Shown here: piece after piece, positions 28,489 through 38,410 of the stretch | Layout of the letters: every line of letters begins with the position of its first letter | Position numbering within the stretch: position 1 is the first letter of the stretch | DNA from: Desulfosarcina sp. | Lineage (GTDB): Bacteria; Desulfobacterota; Desulfobacteria; Desulfobacterales; Desulfosarcinaceae | Length of the DNA stretch: 64,000 nt | Assembly: GCA_014237405.1 (NCBI GenBank) | Contig: JABZFO010000115.1 | Coordinates: 1 to 64,000 of the forward strand | Direction: 5' to 3' | Position numbers and translations under genes: made by a program | Notes under the pieces: model-generated | What the model was told of the DNA's origin: nothing | Database searches by the model: none | The model's input: the letters and a program-made list of their open reading frames with translations, nothing else

Positions 28489-30921
28489 GTGCGCATGCCA
28501 TTTAACATTAAACGATATCCGTTTTACATCGGCATCACCACGCTGGTGGTGGTCGTCGTCGTTACGCTGACCGGCCTGTTCTTGTGGATCAGCCACCGGG
28601 AGAGCAAGACAGCAGCCATCCAGATGGCCGACCGCCTGTTTTCGGAGATCAACGAGAAGACGCTGGAGCGCTACGAGAGCACCCTGGAGTCGGTGGCCGG
28701 GCTGGCCGGCACGGCCGTGCGCATGCCCGGAATGGCTACAGCACCCACGGGAGACGAAAGGCCCCACCCGGGCATGGAACTGATGATCGAGGCCCTGGCT
28801 TTTTATGATTATCTCTTTTCTACCTATACCGGGTATGACGACGGCAGCTTCATCCAGATCGTTGCCGTGCGGGACGACCCGGGATTTCGCAGTTTGTACG
28901 GCGCACCGGCGGGGACCACCTATGTCCTGCGCACCATCTCAGCCGATTCCGAAGGGCTGTTGAAACAGCGCTGGCGTTTTCTAAACCGGGATCGGCATGT
29001 CATTGGAGAAAGAGATGACCTGGATCCGGACTACGACCCCCGCGTAAGGCCCTGGTACATCCAGGCCCAGCAGGAGGAGACGGCGTTTTACACCCAACCG
29101 TATATCTTCAGTTCCACAAAGCTCCCCGGCATCACCTGTGCGGAAAAGCTGTTTAACGGCGGCGGGGTCTTCGGCGCCGACATCACCCTGGATCGATTTT
29201 CCGTATCCCTGCAACGACAGAAAGTGTCCGACAACGGCATGCTGTTTCTCTTTGATCGCACGGGTCGGATCATTGCCCACCCCAAAGAGAACCCCATCAG
29301 AACCGGCACAAATGAATCGCTTAAGTTTCTCACCGGTGATGAATCCGGCGATCCGCTGGTCCGGGCCATCGTCGCCGGATACCGTGCCGGTCCTGAGGGC
29401 ATGCTCAACCGCACCCGTGAGATGGAGATACACGGGTCAGACTATCTGGTACGGTTGACCGCCATAAAAGCAGAGCTCAAATTTGACCAGATTCTGGCTT
29501 CCATCGCCCCGGTTTCCGACTTTACCGGCCACATCCGGCGGATGCAGCAGCGGATTTTTCTCTTCTCCGGCCTGGTGTTGCTGGTGCTGCTGCCCCTGTC
29601 CCTGCTGGTGTCCCGTAAGATCTCAGGCTCTCTCACTCAGCTGGAACAGGAATCCAGGAAAATCCAGCAGTCAGATTTTTCAGAATCTAAACCCTTCGAC
29701 TCCAGCATCAAGGAGATCTACTCCCTCATCAAAGCCTTCGTCCTGATGAAAAGCATGATCCGGGACTACATAGCCAAATTGATCCAAGCAAAGCAAGAAA
29801 TCGAAGCCCTGTTCACAGCCGTCACCGAGCTCCTTGCCGGCGCAATTGATGCTAAGTCCCCTTATACCGGCGGCCACTGCAAACGCGTGCCCGAAATGGC
29901 TAAAATGCTGTCCATTGCAGCCCATGAGTCCAAGGAAGGCCCTTTTGCCGATTTCAGCATGGATACAGAAGATAAGCGACGAGAGTTCGAGGTGGCAGCC
30001 TGGCTGCACGACTGCGGCAAGGTCACCACACCCGAATACGTGGTGGACAAGGCCACCAAGTTGGAGACCATCTACAACCGGATCGCCGGTGATGCCGACG
30101 ACGCGGTTCTTCAGGCGGAACTGGAAAAGACACAAAAGCAGATCGCAGATGATTTCGCATTTGTGGCCGAGTGCAACATCGGCGGCGAGTTCATGGCCGA
30201 CGAGAAGATCGAAAGGCTGAAGCAGATCGCCGCCCGCACATGGACGCGTCACCTGGACGACCGCATGGGCATCTCCCAAGACGAAGCCGCACTGAAAAAC
30301 ACACAACCGCCACCGACACTGCCGGTGGTCGAACACGTGCTGGCCGACAAGCCGCAGCACGTCATTCCCAGGACCAACCAGGATCCTTTCGACGGCAACA
30401 CCTACGGTTTCAATATGACCGTCCCTGAGAATCAGTACAACCTGGGCGAGCTTTACAACCTGAGCATCCGCAAAGGCACCCTGTCACCGGAGGACCGCTT
30501 CAAGATCAACGAACATATCATTCAGACCATTATAATGCTCAAACGACTCCCCTTCCCCGAAAACATGAAGAATGTGGCTGAAATCGCCGGCACCCACCAC
30601 GAGACCATGATCGGCACCGGGTACCCCAGAGGCCTTAAAAAGGAAGAGATGTCCATCCCCGCACGGATCATGGCCATTGCCGACATTTTCGAAGCCCTGA
30701 CAGCGACCGATCGCCCCTACAAGATGCCGAAGACGTTGAACAATGCCCTTCGCATCATGAGCTTCATGCGAAACGACCAGCACATCGATGCCGAACTCTT
30801 CGATCTGTTTCTGAAAAGCGGGGTTTATCGAACCTATGCCGATCGATTTCTGGACCCGGCCCAGATCGACGTGGTGGATGTTCACCAGTACCTTTCAAAA
30901 CCTGAAGCAGACCGTACATGA
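28489..30921 (+). CDS. Cache-HAMP-HD-GYP signalling protein
   Basis: An 810-aa membrane receptor with an N-terminal TM (~10-32) and a double-Cache sensor (~45-340; VRPWYIQAQQ, KESNE-like GTNESLKFLTGD). A second TM (~350-370, LFSGLVLLVLLPLSLLV) and HAMP linker follow. The C-terminal HD-GYP-type phosphodiesterase has HDCGK at ~506 and HHETMIGTGYP at ~703. The interval between HD and GYP parts is ~195 aa, over 100 more than usual, and holds an insert rich in DDRMGIS and QNPP-like sequence. It would degrade c-di-GMP or a related cyclic dinucleotide in response to an extracellular ligand. ATG with AAAGGAG upstream. Confidence 0.88.
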   Translation: MRMPFNIKRYPFYIGITTLVVVVVVTLTGLFLWISHRESKTAAIQMADRLFSEINEKTLERYESTLESVAGLAGTAVRMPGMATAPTGDERPHPGMELMIEALAFYDYLFSTYTGYDDGSFIQIVAVRDDPGFRSLYGAPAGTTYVLRTISADSEGLLKQRWRFLNRDRHVIGERDDLDPDYDPRVRPWYIQAQQEETAFYTQPYIFSSTKLPGITCAEKLFNGGGVFGADITLDRFSVSLQRQKVSDNGMLFLFDRTGRIIAHPKENPIRTGTNESLKFLTGDESGDPLVRAIVAGYRAGPEGMLNRTREMEIHGSDYLVRLTAIKAELKFDQILASIAPVSDFTGHIRRMQQRIFLFSGLVLLVLLPLSLLVSRKISGSLTQLEQESRKIQQSDFSESKPFDSSIKEIYSLIKAFVLMKSMIRDYIAKLIQAKQEIEALFTAVTELLAGAIDAKSPYTGGHCKRVPEMAKMLSIAAHESKEGPFADFSMDTEDKRREFEVAAWLHDCGKVTTPEYVVDKATKLETIYNRIAGDADDAVLQAELEKTQKQIADDFAFVAECNIGGEFMADEKIERLKQIAARTWTRHLDDRMGISQDEAALKNTQPPPTLPVVEHVLADKPQHVIPRTNQDPFDGNTYGFNMTVPENQYNLGELYNLSIRKGTLSPEDRFKINEHIIQTIIMLKRLPFPENMKNVAEIAGTHHETMIGTGYPRGLKKEEMSIPARIMAIADIFEALTATDRPYKMPKTLNNALRIMSFMRNDQHIDAELFDLFLKSGVYRTYADRFLDPAQIDVVDVHQYLSKPEADRT

Positions 30922-31011
30922 TAGAAGTAGGCTGTAAAATATCGAAATCCGGTTATCTGAAAAGACCAAGCTTGTTGGCGTGCAGCGATACAAAGGGGTA
31001 AAGGTGCCGGA

Positions 31012-32094
31012 ATGACCAGACGGATGGTTGGCATACTTATTCTGCTGCTGGTGTGGACCGCAGCAGTTTATGGAGAGGACGACACGACCGCCGAAAGATG
31101 GCCGGACAGGGTCAATGTCAAAGGACAACTCCTGGAAGGTCAAATTGAGGGTCTGGATGCCCGGGGGATAGTATTCGGGACTTCCTTCGGCAGGGGAACA
31201 ATCAGAATCGATTATGCAGATATCACCCACATCACCTCCGGTCGTCCGTTGCGCATCTACTTTGGAAGCGATGAAGTTGAACAGGGGTTTTTGACGGGGA
31301 TAGAAAACGGATCGCTCATTCTGGAAAGACCCGGCGGGAAACCGGTTCCCATCCGCCAGGATTCAATTGTGACCGGGCTTTCAGTGGCAGAATATGAGGC
31401 ATCCGGTCTCAAACGCCTCAGAACAGATTTCCGCCACTGGAATGCCAGTTTGAATCTCGGATGGCGATACGAAGAGACCACCATCGACAAAAACAAAATC
31501 GAGTTCGGCATCGGATTGAGGCGTCGCAAGAAGCCGACACGAATGGTTTTCAAATTCGACTATGCCTATGAACTGCAAAGCGTCGAAGGTACGGAGATGA
31601 CCACCAAAGATGAGCTTTCCACCTTTTTCCTGGGAGAATTTGATTGGAAAGAGAAGTGGTTTCTTTTCGCCCGGCCGGCCGTGGATCGAGACAAGCCCCG
31701 GCTGATCGAAAAGCGTTATTACCCGGCGGCCGGTGTGGGTTTCCGGTTTTATGAAGATCAAAATCATCTGCTCCAGATTCCTTTCGGTGTGGGCTACGTT
31801 GATGAGACCTTCATCGGTTACGGAGACAATTCGTACACCAGCGTCTATATCGGTTTTGAAGGTATCTACACCTTTGACAGCGGCATCACGATGACGGGAA
31901 ATATGCTCTACATGCTGGGATTGTCCGATCCTGATAAAGAGTTTCTGATGCGCTTATATTTTGAGCTTAAACTGCCCATTGTCGATCCGGTCGCCCTGCT
32001 GATGAGAGTGACCAATATCAACGACAACAATCCGGCCCCGGATGTGGGGAATAACAAACTGACCACCCTCACGGCCATTTCCCTGGATTTTTAA
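31012..32094 (+). CDS. Outer-membrane protein, DUF481-like
   Basis: A 360-aa exported protein with signal peptide (GILILLLVWTAAVYGED). The N-terminal ~110 residues resemble a small Sm-like or SH3-like fold (GQIEGLDARGIVFGTSFGRGTIRIDYADI). The C-terminal ~230 residues form a beta-barrel of the DUF481 type (WNASLNLGWRYEETTIDKNKIEFGIGL...). Function is unknown. It appears complete and follows the HD-GYP gene. Confidence 0.72.
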   Translation: MTRRMVGILILLLVWTAAVYGEDDTTAERWPDRVNVKGQLLEGQIEGLDARGIVFGTSFGRGTIRIDYADITHITSGRPLRIYFGSDEVEQGFLTGIENGSLILERPGGKPVPIRQDSIVTGLSVAEYEASGLKRLRTDFRHWNASLNLGWRYEETTIDKNKIEFGIGLRRRKKPTRMVFKFDYAYELQSVEGTEMTTKDELSTFFLGEFDWKEKWFLFARPAVDRDKPRLIEKRYYPAAGVGFRFYEDQNHLLQIPFGVGYVDETFIGYGDNSYTSVYIGFEGIYTFDSGITMTGNMLYMLGLSDPDKEFLMRLYFELKLPIVDPVALLMRVTNINDNNPAPDVGNNKLTTLTAISLDF

Positions 32095-32221
32095 TATCGA
32101 GCGACAGCCGATGAGATTCGATTTGCAATTCATTTATGGACACTGTCTAACGCAGCATAAAAAGTAAAATCTCACCCGTTTTAATTCTTGATTTTAGTAT
32201 CAGTAATGATATTACTTATCC

Positions 32222-32482
32222 ATGAAAAATATGCATGAAAAGCTGAAACAGCTCAAGAACAATCCAAAGGACGTCAAGTTTGCGGATCTTAGCAAAGTAT
32301 GTGAATTCTATTTTGGTAAACCACGTCAATCCGGATCAAGTCATAGGATATTTAAAACGCCATGGCAAGGTGATCCCCGTGTAAACATCCAAAATCATAA
32401 AGGCAAAGCGAAAGTATATCAAGTCAAGCAGGTATTGAAAGCTATTGAAAGATTGGAGGTAGAACATGGCACTAAAGAATGA
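32222..32482 (+). CDS. hicA: HicA-type toxin
   Basis: An 86-aa protein of the HicA mRNA-interferase family. Its double-stranded-RNA-binding-like fold includes the key histidine segment SGSSHRIFKTPW and a terminal lysine-rich helix YQVKQVLKAIERLE. It precedes and overlaps the HicB antitoxin by 17 bases, the usual order. The codon usage is AT-rich against the ~57-60% GC background, a mark of horizontal transfer. No clear ribosome site is seen. The second ATG (32231) is an alternative start. Confidence 0.85.
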   Translation: MKNMHEKLKQLKNNPKDVKFADLSKVCEFYFGKPRQSGSSHRIFKTPWQGDPRVNIQNHKGKAKVYQVKQVLKAIERLEVEHGTKE

Positions 32483-32795
32483 TCATTACACATATCGAGT
32501 GACTTGGTCAGATGATGACAAAGAATATGTTGGATTATGTACAGAATTCCCAGGTATTAGCTGGTTAGCGAAAACTCCGGAATCCGCCTTAAAGGGAGTA
32601 CGAAAAGTTGTCGCTGAAGTTGTAAATGATATGAAAAAAAACAAGGAATCCATTCCAGAACCAATTGCTGTTAAACACTATAGTGGGAAATTCATGGTAC
32701 GTATTCCCCCCGAAGTACATAGAACATTAGCTATTAAAGCGGCAGAGGCTGGAGTTAGTCTGAATCGTCTGGCGAGTTCTAAATTGAGTCAATAG
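32466..32795 (+). CDS. hicB: HicB-family antitoxin
   Basis: A 109-aa protein with the HicB degenerate RNase H-like start (YTYRVTWSDDDKEYVGLCTEFPGISWLAKTPESALKG) and a C-terminal ribbon-helix-helix (SGKFMVRIPPEVHRTLAIKAAEAGVSLNRLASSKL). It neutralises HicA and represses the operon. GGAGG lies before its ATG (within hicA). It is complete, unlike the RHH antitoxin at 25.1 kb. Confidence 0.9.
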   Translation: MALKNDHYTYRVTWSDDDKEYVGLCTEFPGISWLAKTPESALKGVRKVVAEVVNDMKKNKESIPEPIAVKHYSGKFMVRIPPEVHRTLAIKAAEAGVSLNRLASSKLSQ

Positions 32796-32842
32796 CTATG
32801 GGTGGTATATAGGGATAGAGAAACAACTAAAGAGAGGCGCAT

Positions 32843-33463
32843 ATGAGATCAATGAATCTTATGTCTACCAAATGGATGGCCCTGGCGATGGTGATTGCAC
32901 TGGTAACCTTCCCGGCCTGCTCCAAGCAGTCAGTTGAACGCGCCGGCCAGGGTGCCGCAACTGGCGCAGTGGTCGGAGCCGTAGGGGGAATGGTCAGTGC
33001 GCTGGTATTTGGCGGTAACGTCGCTGACGCCGCCGCCCGTGGCGCGGTGTGGGGGGGCAGTACCGGTGCCGCCGCCGGTGCCATGTCCGGTGCCGTAGCT
33101 GATAACAACCAAAAAAAAGCCCAGCAGGCCAACGAACTGGAAACGTTAAAAAAACAACTGGGAGAGGATGCCTTCCAGGGGTTGGATGCCCTGGTGCAAT
33201 GCAAACACGAGGTGGCCCAGGGGTATGGACGCACCGCTGCCAAATCCGACAACCAGGACTATGCCCTGGCCGGCCTGTGGCTCCAGGTGCTGGCCTATGC
33301 GGACAGCCGTCAGGAGGAAAAGGCCCGGGCGCTTTTTCCGGACCTGGTTTCAGAAGACAGTAAAATCTCATCAGCATCCCAGGCGGAAACCGAAATGCGC
33401 AAGGCGCTGCAGAAACTGAAGGATATCCGACAGGAGTATAACCTGCCCAAGAGTTGCAGCTGA
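32843..33463 (+). CDS. Glycine-zipper lipoprotein
   Basis: A 206-aa lipoprotein with lipobox in VTFPACSKQS. A glycine-zipper membrane region (residues ~35-85, GAATGAVVGAVGGMVSALVFGGNVADAAARGAVWGGSTGAAAGAMSG) is followed by a helical soluble domain. Such proteins sit in the outer membrane. Function is not known. AGAGAGG precedes the ATG. Confidence 0.75.
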   Translation: MRSMNLMSTKWMALAMVIALVTFPACSKQSVERAGQGAATGAVVGAVGGMVSALVFGGNVADAAARGAVWGGSTGAAAGAMSGAVADNNQKKAQQANELETLKKQLGEDAFQGLDALVQCKHEVAQGYGRTAAKSDNQDYALAGLWLQVLAYADSRQEEKARALFPDLVSEDSKISSASQAETEMRKALQKLKDIRQEYNLPKSCS

Positions 33464-33559
33464 TGACCGAGGACTGAGATCGGAAGTCGGAGGTCGGAGT
33501 GTTGAGGGCTGATGACCAAAAACTGAAAAAACAACGCATGGCAAACAAAGGAATGTAGA

Positions 33560-34225
33560 ATGAACGCACGTAAAAAAATCCGAGCTTATCTACTGATTTC
33601 TGCCCTGATGATCACGCTATCAAGCCTGCCGGGCCAGTGCCTGGCCGACAATTATGCCAACCCCGGCACCTACTTCATCTTTGGCGGATTGACGGGTTTC
33701 GAAGATTTCCAGAACACGGGTGTGGACGATTTCAAGGATGCGTGGGGTATCGAATTCAGGGTTGGCCACCGATTCAACAAATATCTGGCCGCCGAGGGCG
33801 ATCTCGGAATGATGAATGGCTTTGATGCAACCATCAACCTGTCCGATCTAGATCCGAATCTTTCGGGTACGGACAAAGTGACCCTCGATACACTGATTCT
33901 CACCGCCAACCTCAAGGCTCACCTGCCACTGGGCCGGCTGGATCCTTATGCGCTGATCGGCGCGGGAATCATGTACGCCAACGTCCGGTCTTACTACCCG
34001 ACGGGATCTGTCTGCTGGCCCGGGTATTACGGCTGGTACTGCAGCGATGCCTATGCCAGTATAGACGACGCCACGGCCTTCGTCACCAAGTTCGGCGTCG
34101 GCACTGATATTCACATTAACAGGCAGTGGGCGATTTCCCTGGACGTCTCCTATGTGGTCCCCTATTCCAAGCTTTCCGATCTCAGGTACACGTCCTTTGC
34201 CTGGGGGGTCAGGTATGCTTTCTAA
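33560..34225 (+). CDS. Outer-membrane beta-barrel protein (OMP_b-brl family)
   Basis: A 221-aa protein with signal peptide (LLISALMITLSSLPGQCLAD). An eight-strand-like barrel ends in the aromatic FAWGVRYAF. An OmpA-like N-terminal barrel fold is likely (GTYFIFGGLTGFEDF; RVGHRFNKYLAAEGDLGMMNG). No periplasmic OmpA domain is present. Function is unknown. Confidence 0.78.
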   Translation: MNARKKIRAYLLISALMITLSSLPGQCLADNYANPGTYFIFGGLTGFEDFQNTGVDDFKDAWGIEFRVGHRFNKYLAAEGDLGMMNGFDATINLSDLDPNLSGTDKVTLDTLILTANLKAHLPLGRLDPYALIGAGIMYANVRSYYPTGSVCWPGYYGWYCSDAYASIDDATAFVTKFGVGTDIHINRQWAISLDVSYVVPYSKLSDLRYTSFAWGVRYAF

Positions 34226-34242
34226 CAAAGGAAAAATAAAAA

Positions 34243-36308
34243 ATGAATGACCAGGTGAAAAATAAAAGGGGCATCTCTCTTTCCACCCAAATCCTCATTG
34301 GTTTAACGCTTGGGCTATTCGTCGGCCTGTTTTTCGGAGATAGAGCATCGGTACTCGCCATCGTAAGCAGAGCCTACATTGGTCTTATCCAGATGTCGAT
34401 CCTGCCATACATGGTGGTATCATTGATGCTCGGCATCGGGTCTTTGAGCTATGAGAAGGCCGGAAAGCTGGCTATCACGGGGGGCATCGTTCTGGTCGCC
34501 TCCTGGTTTCTGGCCTTTACCATCGTATTTCTAATGCCCTTTGCTTTCCCCTCCATGGAATCCGGCTCTTTTTTCAGCACCAGCCTGGTGGAAGTTGCCG
34601 AGGTGGACTTTATCGACCTTTACATTCCAGTCAACCCGTTCAGCTCCCTGGCTCGTACAGTGGTACCTGCAGCAGCAGTGTTTAGTGTCATCTTTGGTAT
34701 CGCGCTAATTGGGGTTGAAACCAAGCAAAGCCTGCTTGAGCTTTTGACGGCCACCTCCAAGACACTTACCCGTATTGCGATGATGGTGGTAAAAATCACT
34801 CCCATTGGTGTCTTCGCCATCGCCGCAAATGCTTCCGGCACGATGACCATTGAAGAGTTCGGCCGGCTGCAGAGCTATATCATACCTTTTATCGCCGCGA
34901 CCCTTTTACTGGTTTTTTGGATTCTTCCGGGACTGGCGGCCGCGATAACACCTTTTAGCTACCGTGAAATCCTCAAATCTGCGCGTGATGCACTGGCAAC
35001 CGGCTTCGTCACCGGCAACCTGTTCATCACGCTGCCAATGATAGTGGAGAATGCCAAAACGCTTTTTGAGGATCGTAAGATAAAAAATGACGACGCCGAT
35101 AACTATATTGAGGTGTTGGTTCCGACCTCCTTCAACTTTCCCAACATCGGCAAACTGCTGACCCTGTTCTTTGTCCTCTTTGCCGGCTGGTTTGTCGGCA
35201 AAAATATTGCTCTTGCAGACTATCCAGGCTTCGCAGTGATAGGATTGTTTACTTTGTTTGGTGGTGTGGATTTAGCACTGCCGTTCCTGTTGGACCAAAT
35301 GCAGATTCCTTCAGACATGTATGAGCTCTATGTAGTTACCGGAGTCCTCAACAGCTGGTTTGCGACCCTTCTTGCAGTCATGAACCTGTATGCATTCACG
35401 CTGGTGGCTACATGCGCAGCAACGGGTGTAATGAAAATCAATTGGTCACGCATTTCCAGGTTTGCAATAATTTCGTTGGTTATTTTTGTTGCTTTCCTCC
35501 TGGGAATGCGTTTCCTGCTGTCTGAGATGGTAAGCAAAGAAGACATTCAGCGACGCACCCTGATGCAGTCCGTGGCAAGCTGCGGGTAGGCTACAACGGT
35601 GAAAACCTACCGTTCTCTTATCATAACAGAAACGGCGATCTGATTGGTTTTGATATAGAGTTAATGCATTTACTGGCACGGGAGCTGGAGGTAGAGGCGG
35701 AGTTTATCCCATGGACATACGAAACGCTTTTCAAAGATCTCAATCAGAACAAATTTGATGTGGCGATAGGTGGGATGATTGTCACCCCAGAGCGGCTTAC
35801 CAAGGCCAATTTTTCGAATCCCTACATGAATATTACCACAGCCGTGGTTGTAGAAGACTACAGACGCCATGAGTTTGAAAGCTGGCGTTCGATAGACAAA
35901 GAACACCTTATTCGTTTGGGTTTGGTAGGGGAAGGTCGGGCGAAAGGTGCCAAGCGCTACTTGCCGAATACTGATATCGTACTGATGGAATCCTATAGCG
36001 AATTTTTCACGGACAATCCAAAAGGGGTTCACGCACTCGTCATCAGTGCGGAGGCGGGATCAGCCTGGACGATCCTCTACCCCGCCTATTCCGTTGTTGT
36101 GCCAGAGCCTCACATCAAAGCGAATGCTGCTTTAGCTTTGCCGCTGGGTGATTCGGATTTAGAGGACTTTTTTAATGACTGGCTACAAATGAAGAAGACC
36201 AGCGGAATTATCAACAAGCTTTACGACAATTGGATTTTGGGTACGAAAGTGGAGCAGAAAAAGCCACGCTGGTCAATGGGGCGGGACGTGTTTGGTTTGT
36301 GGGAGTAA
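34243..36308 (+). pseudogene. Dicarboxylate/amino-acid:cation symporter fused to a solute-binding domain, frameshifted
   Basis: The 5' frame (34243-~35570) encodes a DAACS-type symporter with ~8 TM helices. TM7-8 have the FITLPMIVENAK and VPTSFNFPNIGKL segments. The 3' frame (from ~35570 to 36308) encodes a bacterial solute-binding family 3 domain: VRGKLRVGYNGENLPFSY, GFDIELMHLLARELEVEAEFIPW, FDVAIGGMIVTPERLTKANFSNPYM. This is one large fusion protein with the binding domain on the periplasmic side. The two frames join near 35570 with a shift and probably a missing linker. Amino acids or dicarboxylates are plausible substrates. Confidence 0.78.
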
Positions 36309-36346
36309 AGGCCCAGCCTTTTTTTTAAAACCCTTGATCGAGGCGG

Positions 36347-36781
36347 TCAAGCAGAAAGGTTCTCGACTAGGCCGAGCCGCTTGGTTCGCTTCTTGGCCAG
36401 GGTTTTCAGCGCCCGTGAAACCTCTGGCAGTGCGCGGATCTTCTCCGCTGCATCGGTATAGTAGCGAATGGCCCGTTTCTCAAGAGAAATGGCCGCCGCC
36501 AGGATAGCCGCGAGGTCCATGCCATCCGCATCCCCCACCGCTTTTTGGTAGCTGTCTCGAACAAAATCCCGAATCGGTTCCAGGATCATCTCCGTCACGT
36601 TCTCCCGCCGGGTCCGCTGTACCAGGGAGACATTCTTCTTGCCCTCCCTGGCAAGCGTCTCAAACAGTTCCTGGTGAGTCGCTGCGGCCGCTGTGGACGC
36701 AGCCTTGCTGTAAAATTCCATATCCTTCTGCTCTACCGCTTCGGCGAAGTTCAGTATCGCACCAAAATTGGCCAGGGGCAT
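36347..36781 (-). CDS. Rubrerythrin/ferritin-like domain protein
   Basis: A 144-aa four-helix ferritin-like protein. Helix 1 has FAEAVEQKDMEFY and helix 4 has AAAISLEKRAIRYYTDAAEKI, with the glutamate and histidine-like spacing of a diiron site. It lacks the rubredoxin domain of true rubrerythrins, so a role in peroxide or oxygen stress is only inferred. AGGAG at ~7 nt supports the ATG. The C-terminus ends shortly after KRTKRLGLVENLSA. Confidence 0.75.
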   Translation of the reverse strand: MPLANFGAILNFAEAVEQKDMEFYSKAASTAAAATHQELFETLAREGKKNVSLVQRTRRENVTEMILEPIRDFVRDSYQKAVGDADGMDLAAILAAAISLEKRAIRYYTDAAEKIRALPEVSRALKTLAKKRTKRLGLVENLSA

Positions 36782-36800
36782 GATTTATCTCCTAATTCAC

Positions 36801-36900
36801 AATTCGATGTTGGACGTTGGATGTTCGACGTTCATCTTTTCAATCCCTGAATTCCCCAATTCCGTCCTCAGTCCTCAGTCCTCCGTCCTCCGTCCTCAGG
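36801..36900. repeat. Half-palindrome plus TCCTCAG/TCCTCCG heptamer tract
   Basis: TTCGATGTTGGACGTTGG... at 36803-36838 is another copy of the palindromic family. It is followed by a 7-bp tandem tract (GTCCTCAGTCCTCAGTCCTCCGTCC) at 36865-36900. Similar short GGACTGA/TCCTCAG traces occur at 24738, 33466 and 44642. Confidence 0.8.
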
Positions 36901-36902
36901 CA

Positions 36903-38357
36903 TTAATACCACCGTTCGATTACCACCTTCATATCCGTGTAAAACAGGAAAATCTCCTGACCGTGGCCCTTGATGTCGCCGAACATGGAATTGCCTGCGC
37001 CGCCGAAAGGAAAAAAGCTCATGGGTGCAGCAATGCCGATGTTGACGCCGATCATGGCCGGTTTGACCCGGTATTTGAACTCCCTGGCCGCAGCGCCGCT
37101 GGCGGTGTAGATGCAGGCGGCATTGGCATAACCGCGGGTGTTGATCAGATCCACCACCGCATCCATATCCGCTGCCCGGACAATGCTCACCACCGGCCCG
37201 AAGATCTCCTCTTTGGCGATGGTCATCTCCGGCGTGACGTTATCGAAAACCGTGGGCCCCATGAAAAAGCCGTTGGGGTAGCCATCCACCTGTATCCCAC
37301 GTCCGTCCAGCACCAGGTCCGCCCCTTCTTGGATACCCTTTCCGATGTACCCTAACACCCGCTCCCGGTGAGCGGCGCTGATCAGCGGTCCCATGAAGGT
37401 CTGCTCGTTAAGACCATCCCCAACGGTAATGGTCTGGGCTTCGGTGATGAATTGCTCCACCAGACGGTCGGCAATGTTCCCCACCGGTACCAGTACCGAA
37501 CCGGAGAGACAGCGCTGACCCGTGCAGCCAAAAAAGGAGGTGAGCAGAGACGGCATCCCCTGATCCAGGTCTGCATCAGGCATGATGGCCACAATATTCT
37601 TGGCCCCACCCAGAGACTGAACCCGCTTGCCCGTCTCTCCGCATTTGCGATAGATGTGCCTGGCCGTGGGTGTCGATCCGACGAAACTGATGCCCTCGAT
37701 ATCCGGGTGATCCAGCATGGCGTTGACCACGTCCCTCGAGCCGTGAACCATGTTGATCACCCCTTCGGGAAATTCCACCTCGTCAACGATTTCCATAATT
37801 TTCGTCTGGGTCATGGGGACCTGTTCCGATGGCTTGTAGACAAAGGTATTTCCGCTGACCACGGCATAGGGCATGAACCACCAGGGAACCATGGCCGGGA
37901 AATTATAGGGTGCAATACAGCCGAAGACCCCCATGGGCTGCCGATGGCCGTAGCAGTCGATGTTCTTGGCGATATCCTCGAGGGTGTAGCCGCACATGAG
38001 CGTGGTCACGCCGGTGGCGTGCTCCACGTTTTCGATCATGCGGCGCACTTCCCCCCGGGCTTCGTCGATGGCCTTGCCCTGTTCGGTGGTGAGCACCACG
38101 GCGATCTCCTCGAAACTCTCTTCGAAAGCCTCTTTCAGCCGGAACAGGTAGCGGGCCCGGGTCAGGGGTGGGGTTTCCCGCCAGGATTCAAAGGCCGTCC
38201 GGGCGGCTGTGACGGCTCGATCCACGTCCGCCGCAATTCCGTAGGCCACGGTAGCGATCTTCTCTCCTTTTGCCGGGTTCCACACATCCCCAAAAGTGGT
38301 GGAATCGGATTCCACCCATTCACCATCAATGTAATTCTTCATCAAGGGCAAAGACAT
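36903..38357 (-). CDS. mmsA: CoA-acylating methylmalonate-semialdehyde dehydrogenase
   Basis: A 484-aa aldehyde dehydrogenase of the MmsA type. It oxidises methylmalonate semialdehyde (valine, inositol or beta-alanine pathways) to propionyl-CoA using NAD and CoA. Motifs are NAD-binding APYNFPAMVPWWF, VGSTPTARHIY, the catalytic GCTGQRCLSGS cysteine, and PMSFFPFGGAGNSMFG near the end. Length matches the family. ATG after AAGGAG. It stands upstream of (same strand as) the rubrerythrin-like gene but with repeats between, so co-transcription is uncertain. Confidence 0.93.
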   Translation of the reverse strand: MSLPLMKNYIDGEWVESDSTTFGDVWNPAKGEKIATVAYGIAADVDRAVTAARTAFESWRETPPLTRARYLFRLKEAFEESFEEIAVVLTTEQGKAIDEARGEVRRMIENVEHATGVTTLMCGYTLEDIAKNIDCYGHRQPMGVFGCIAPYNFPAMVPWWFMPYAVVSGNTFVYKPSEQVPMTQTKIMEIVDEVEFPEGVINMVHGSRDVVNAMLDHPDIEGISFVGSTPTARHIYRKCGETGKRVQSLGGAKNIVAIMPDADLDQGMPSLLTSFFGCTGQRCLSGSVLVPVGNIADRLVEQFITEAQTITVGDGLNEQTFMGPLISAAHRERVLGYIGKGIQEGADLVLDGRGIQVDGYPNGFFMGPTVFDNVTPEMTIAKEEIFGPVVSIVRAADMDAVVDLINTRGYANAACIYTASGAAAREFKYRVKPAMIGVNIGIAAPMSFFPFGGAGNSMFGDIKGHGQEIFLFYTDMKVVIERWY

Positions 38358-38410
38358 ATTTACAGACTCCTTTTCTGGATTTTTATTCGTTGGCCCTGCT
38401 CGTGGGACGA

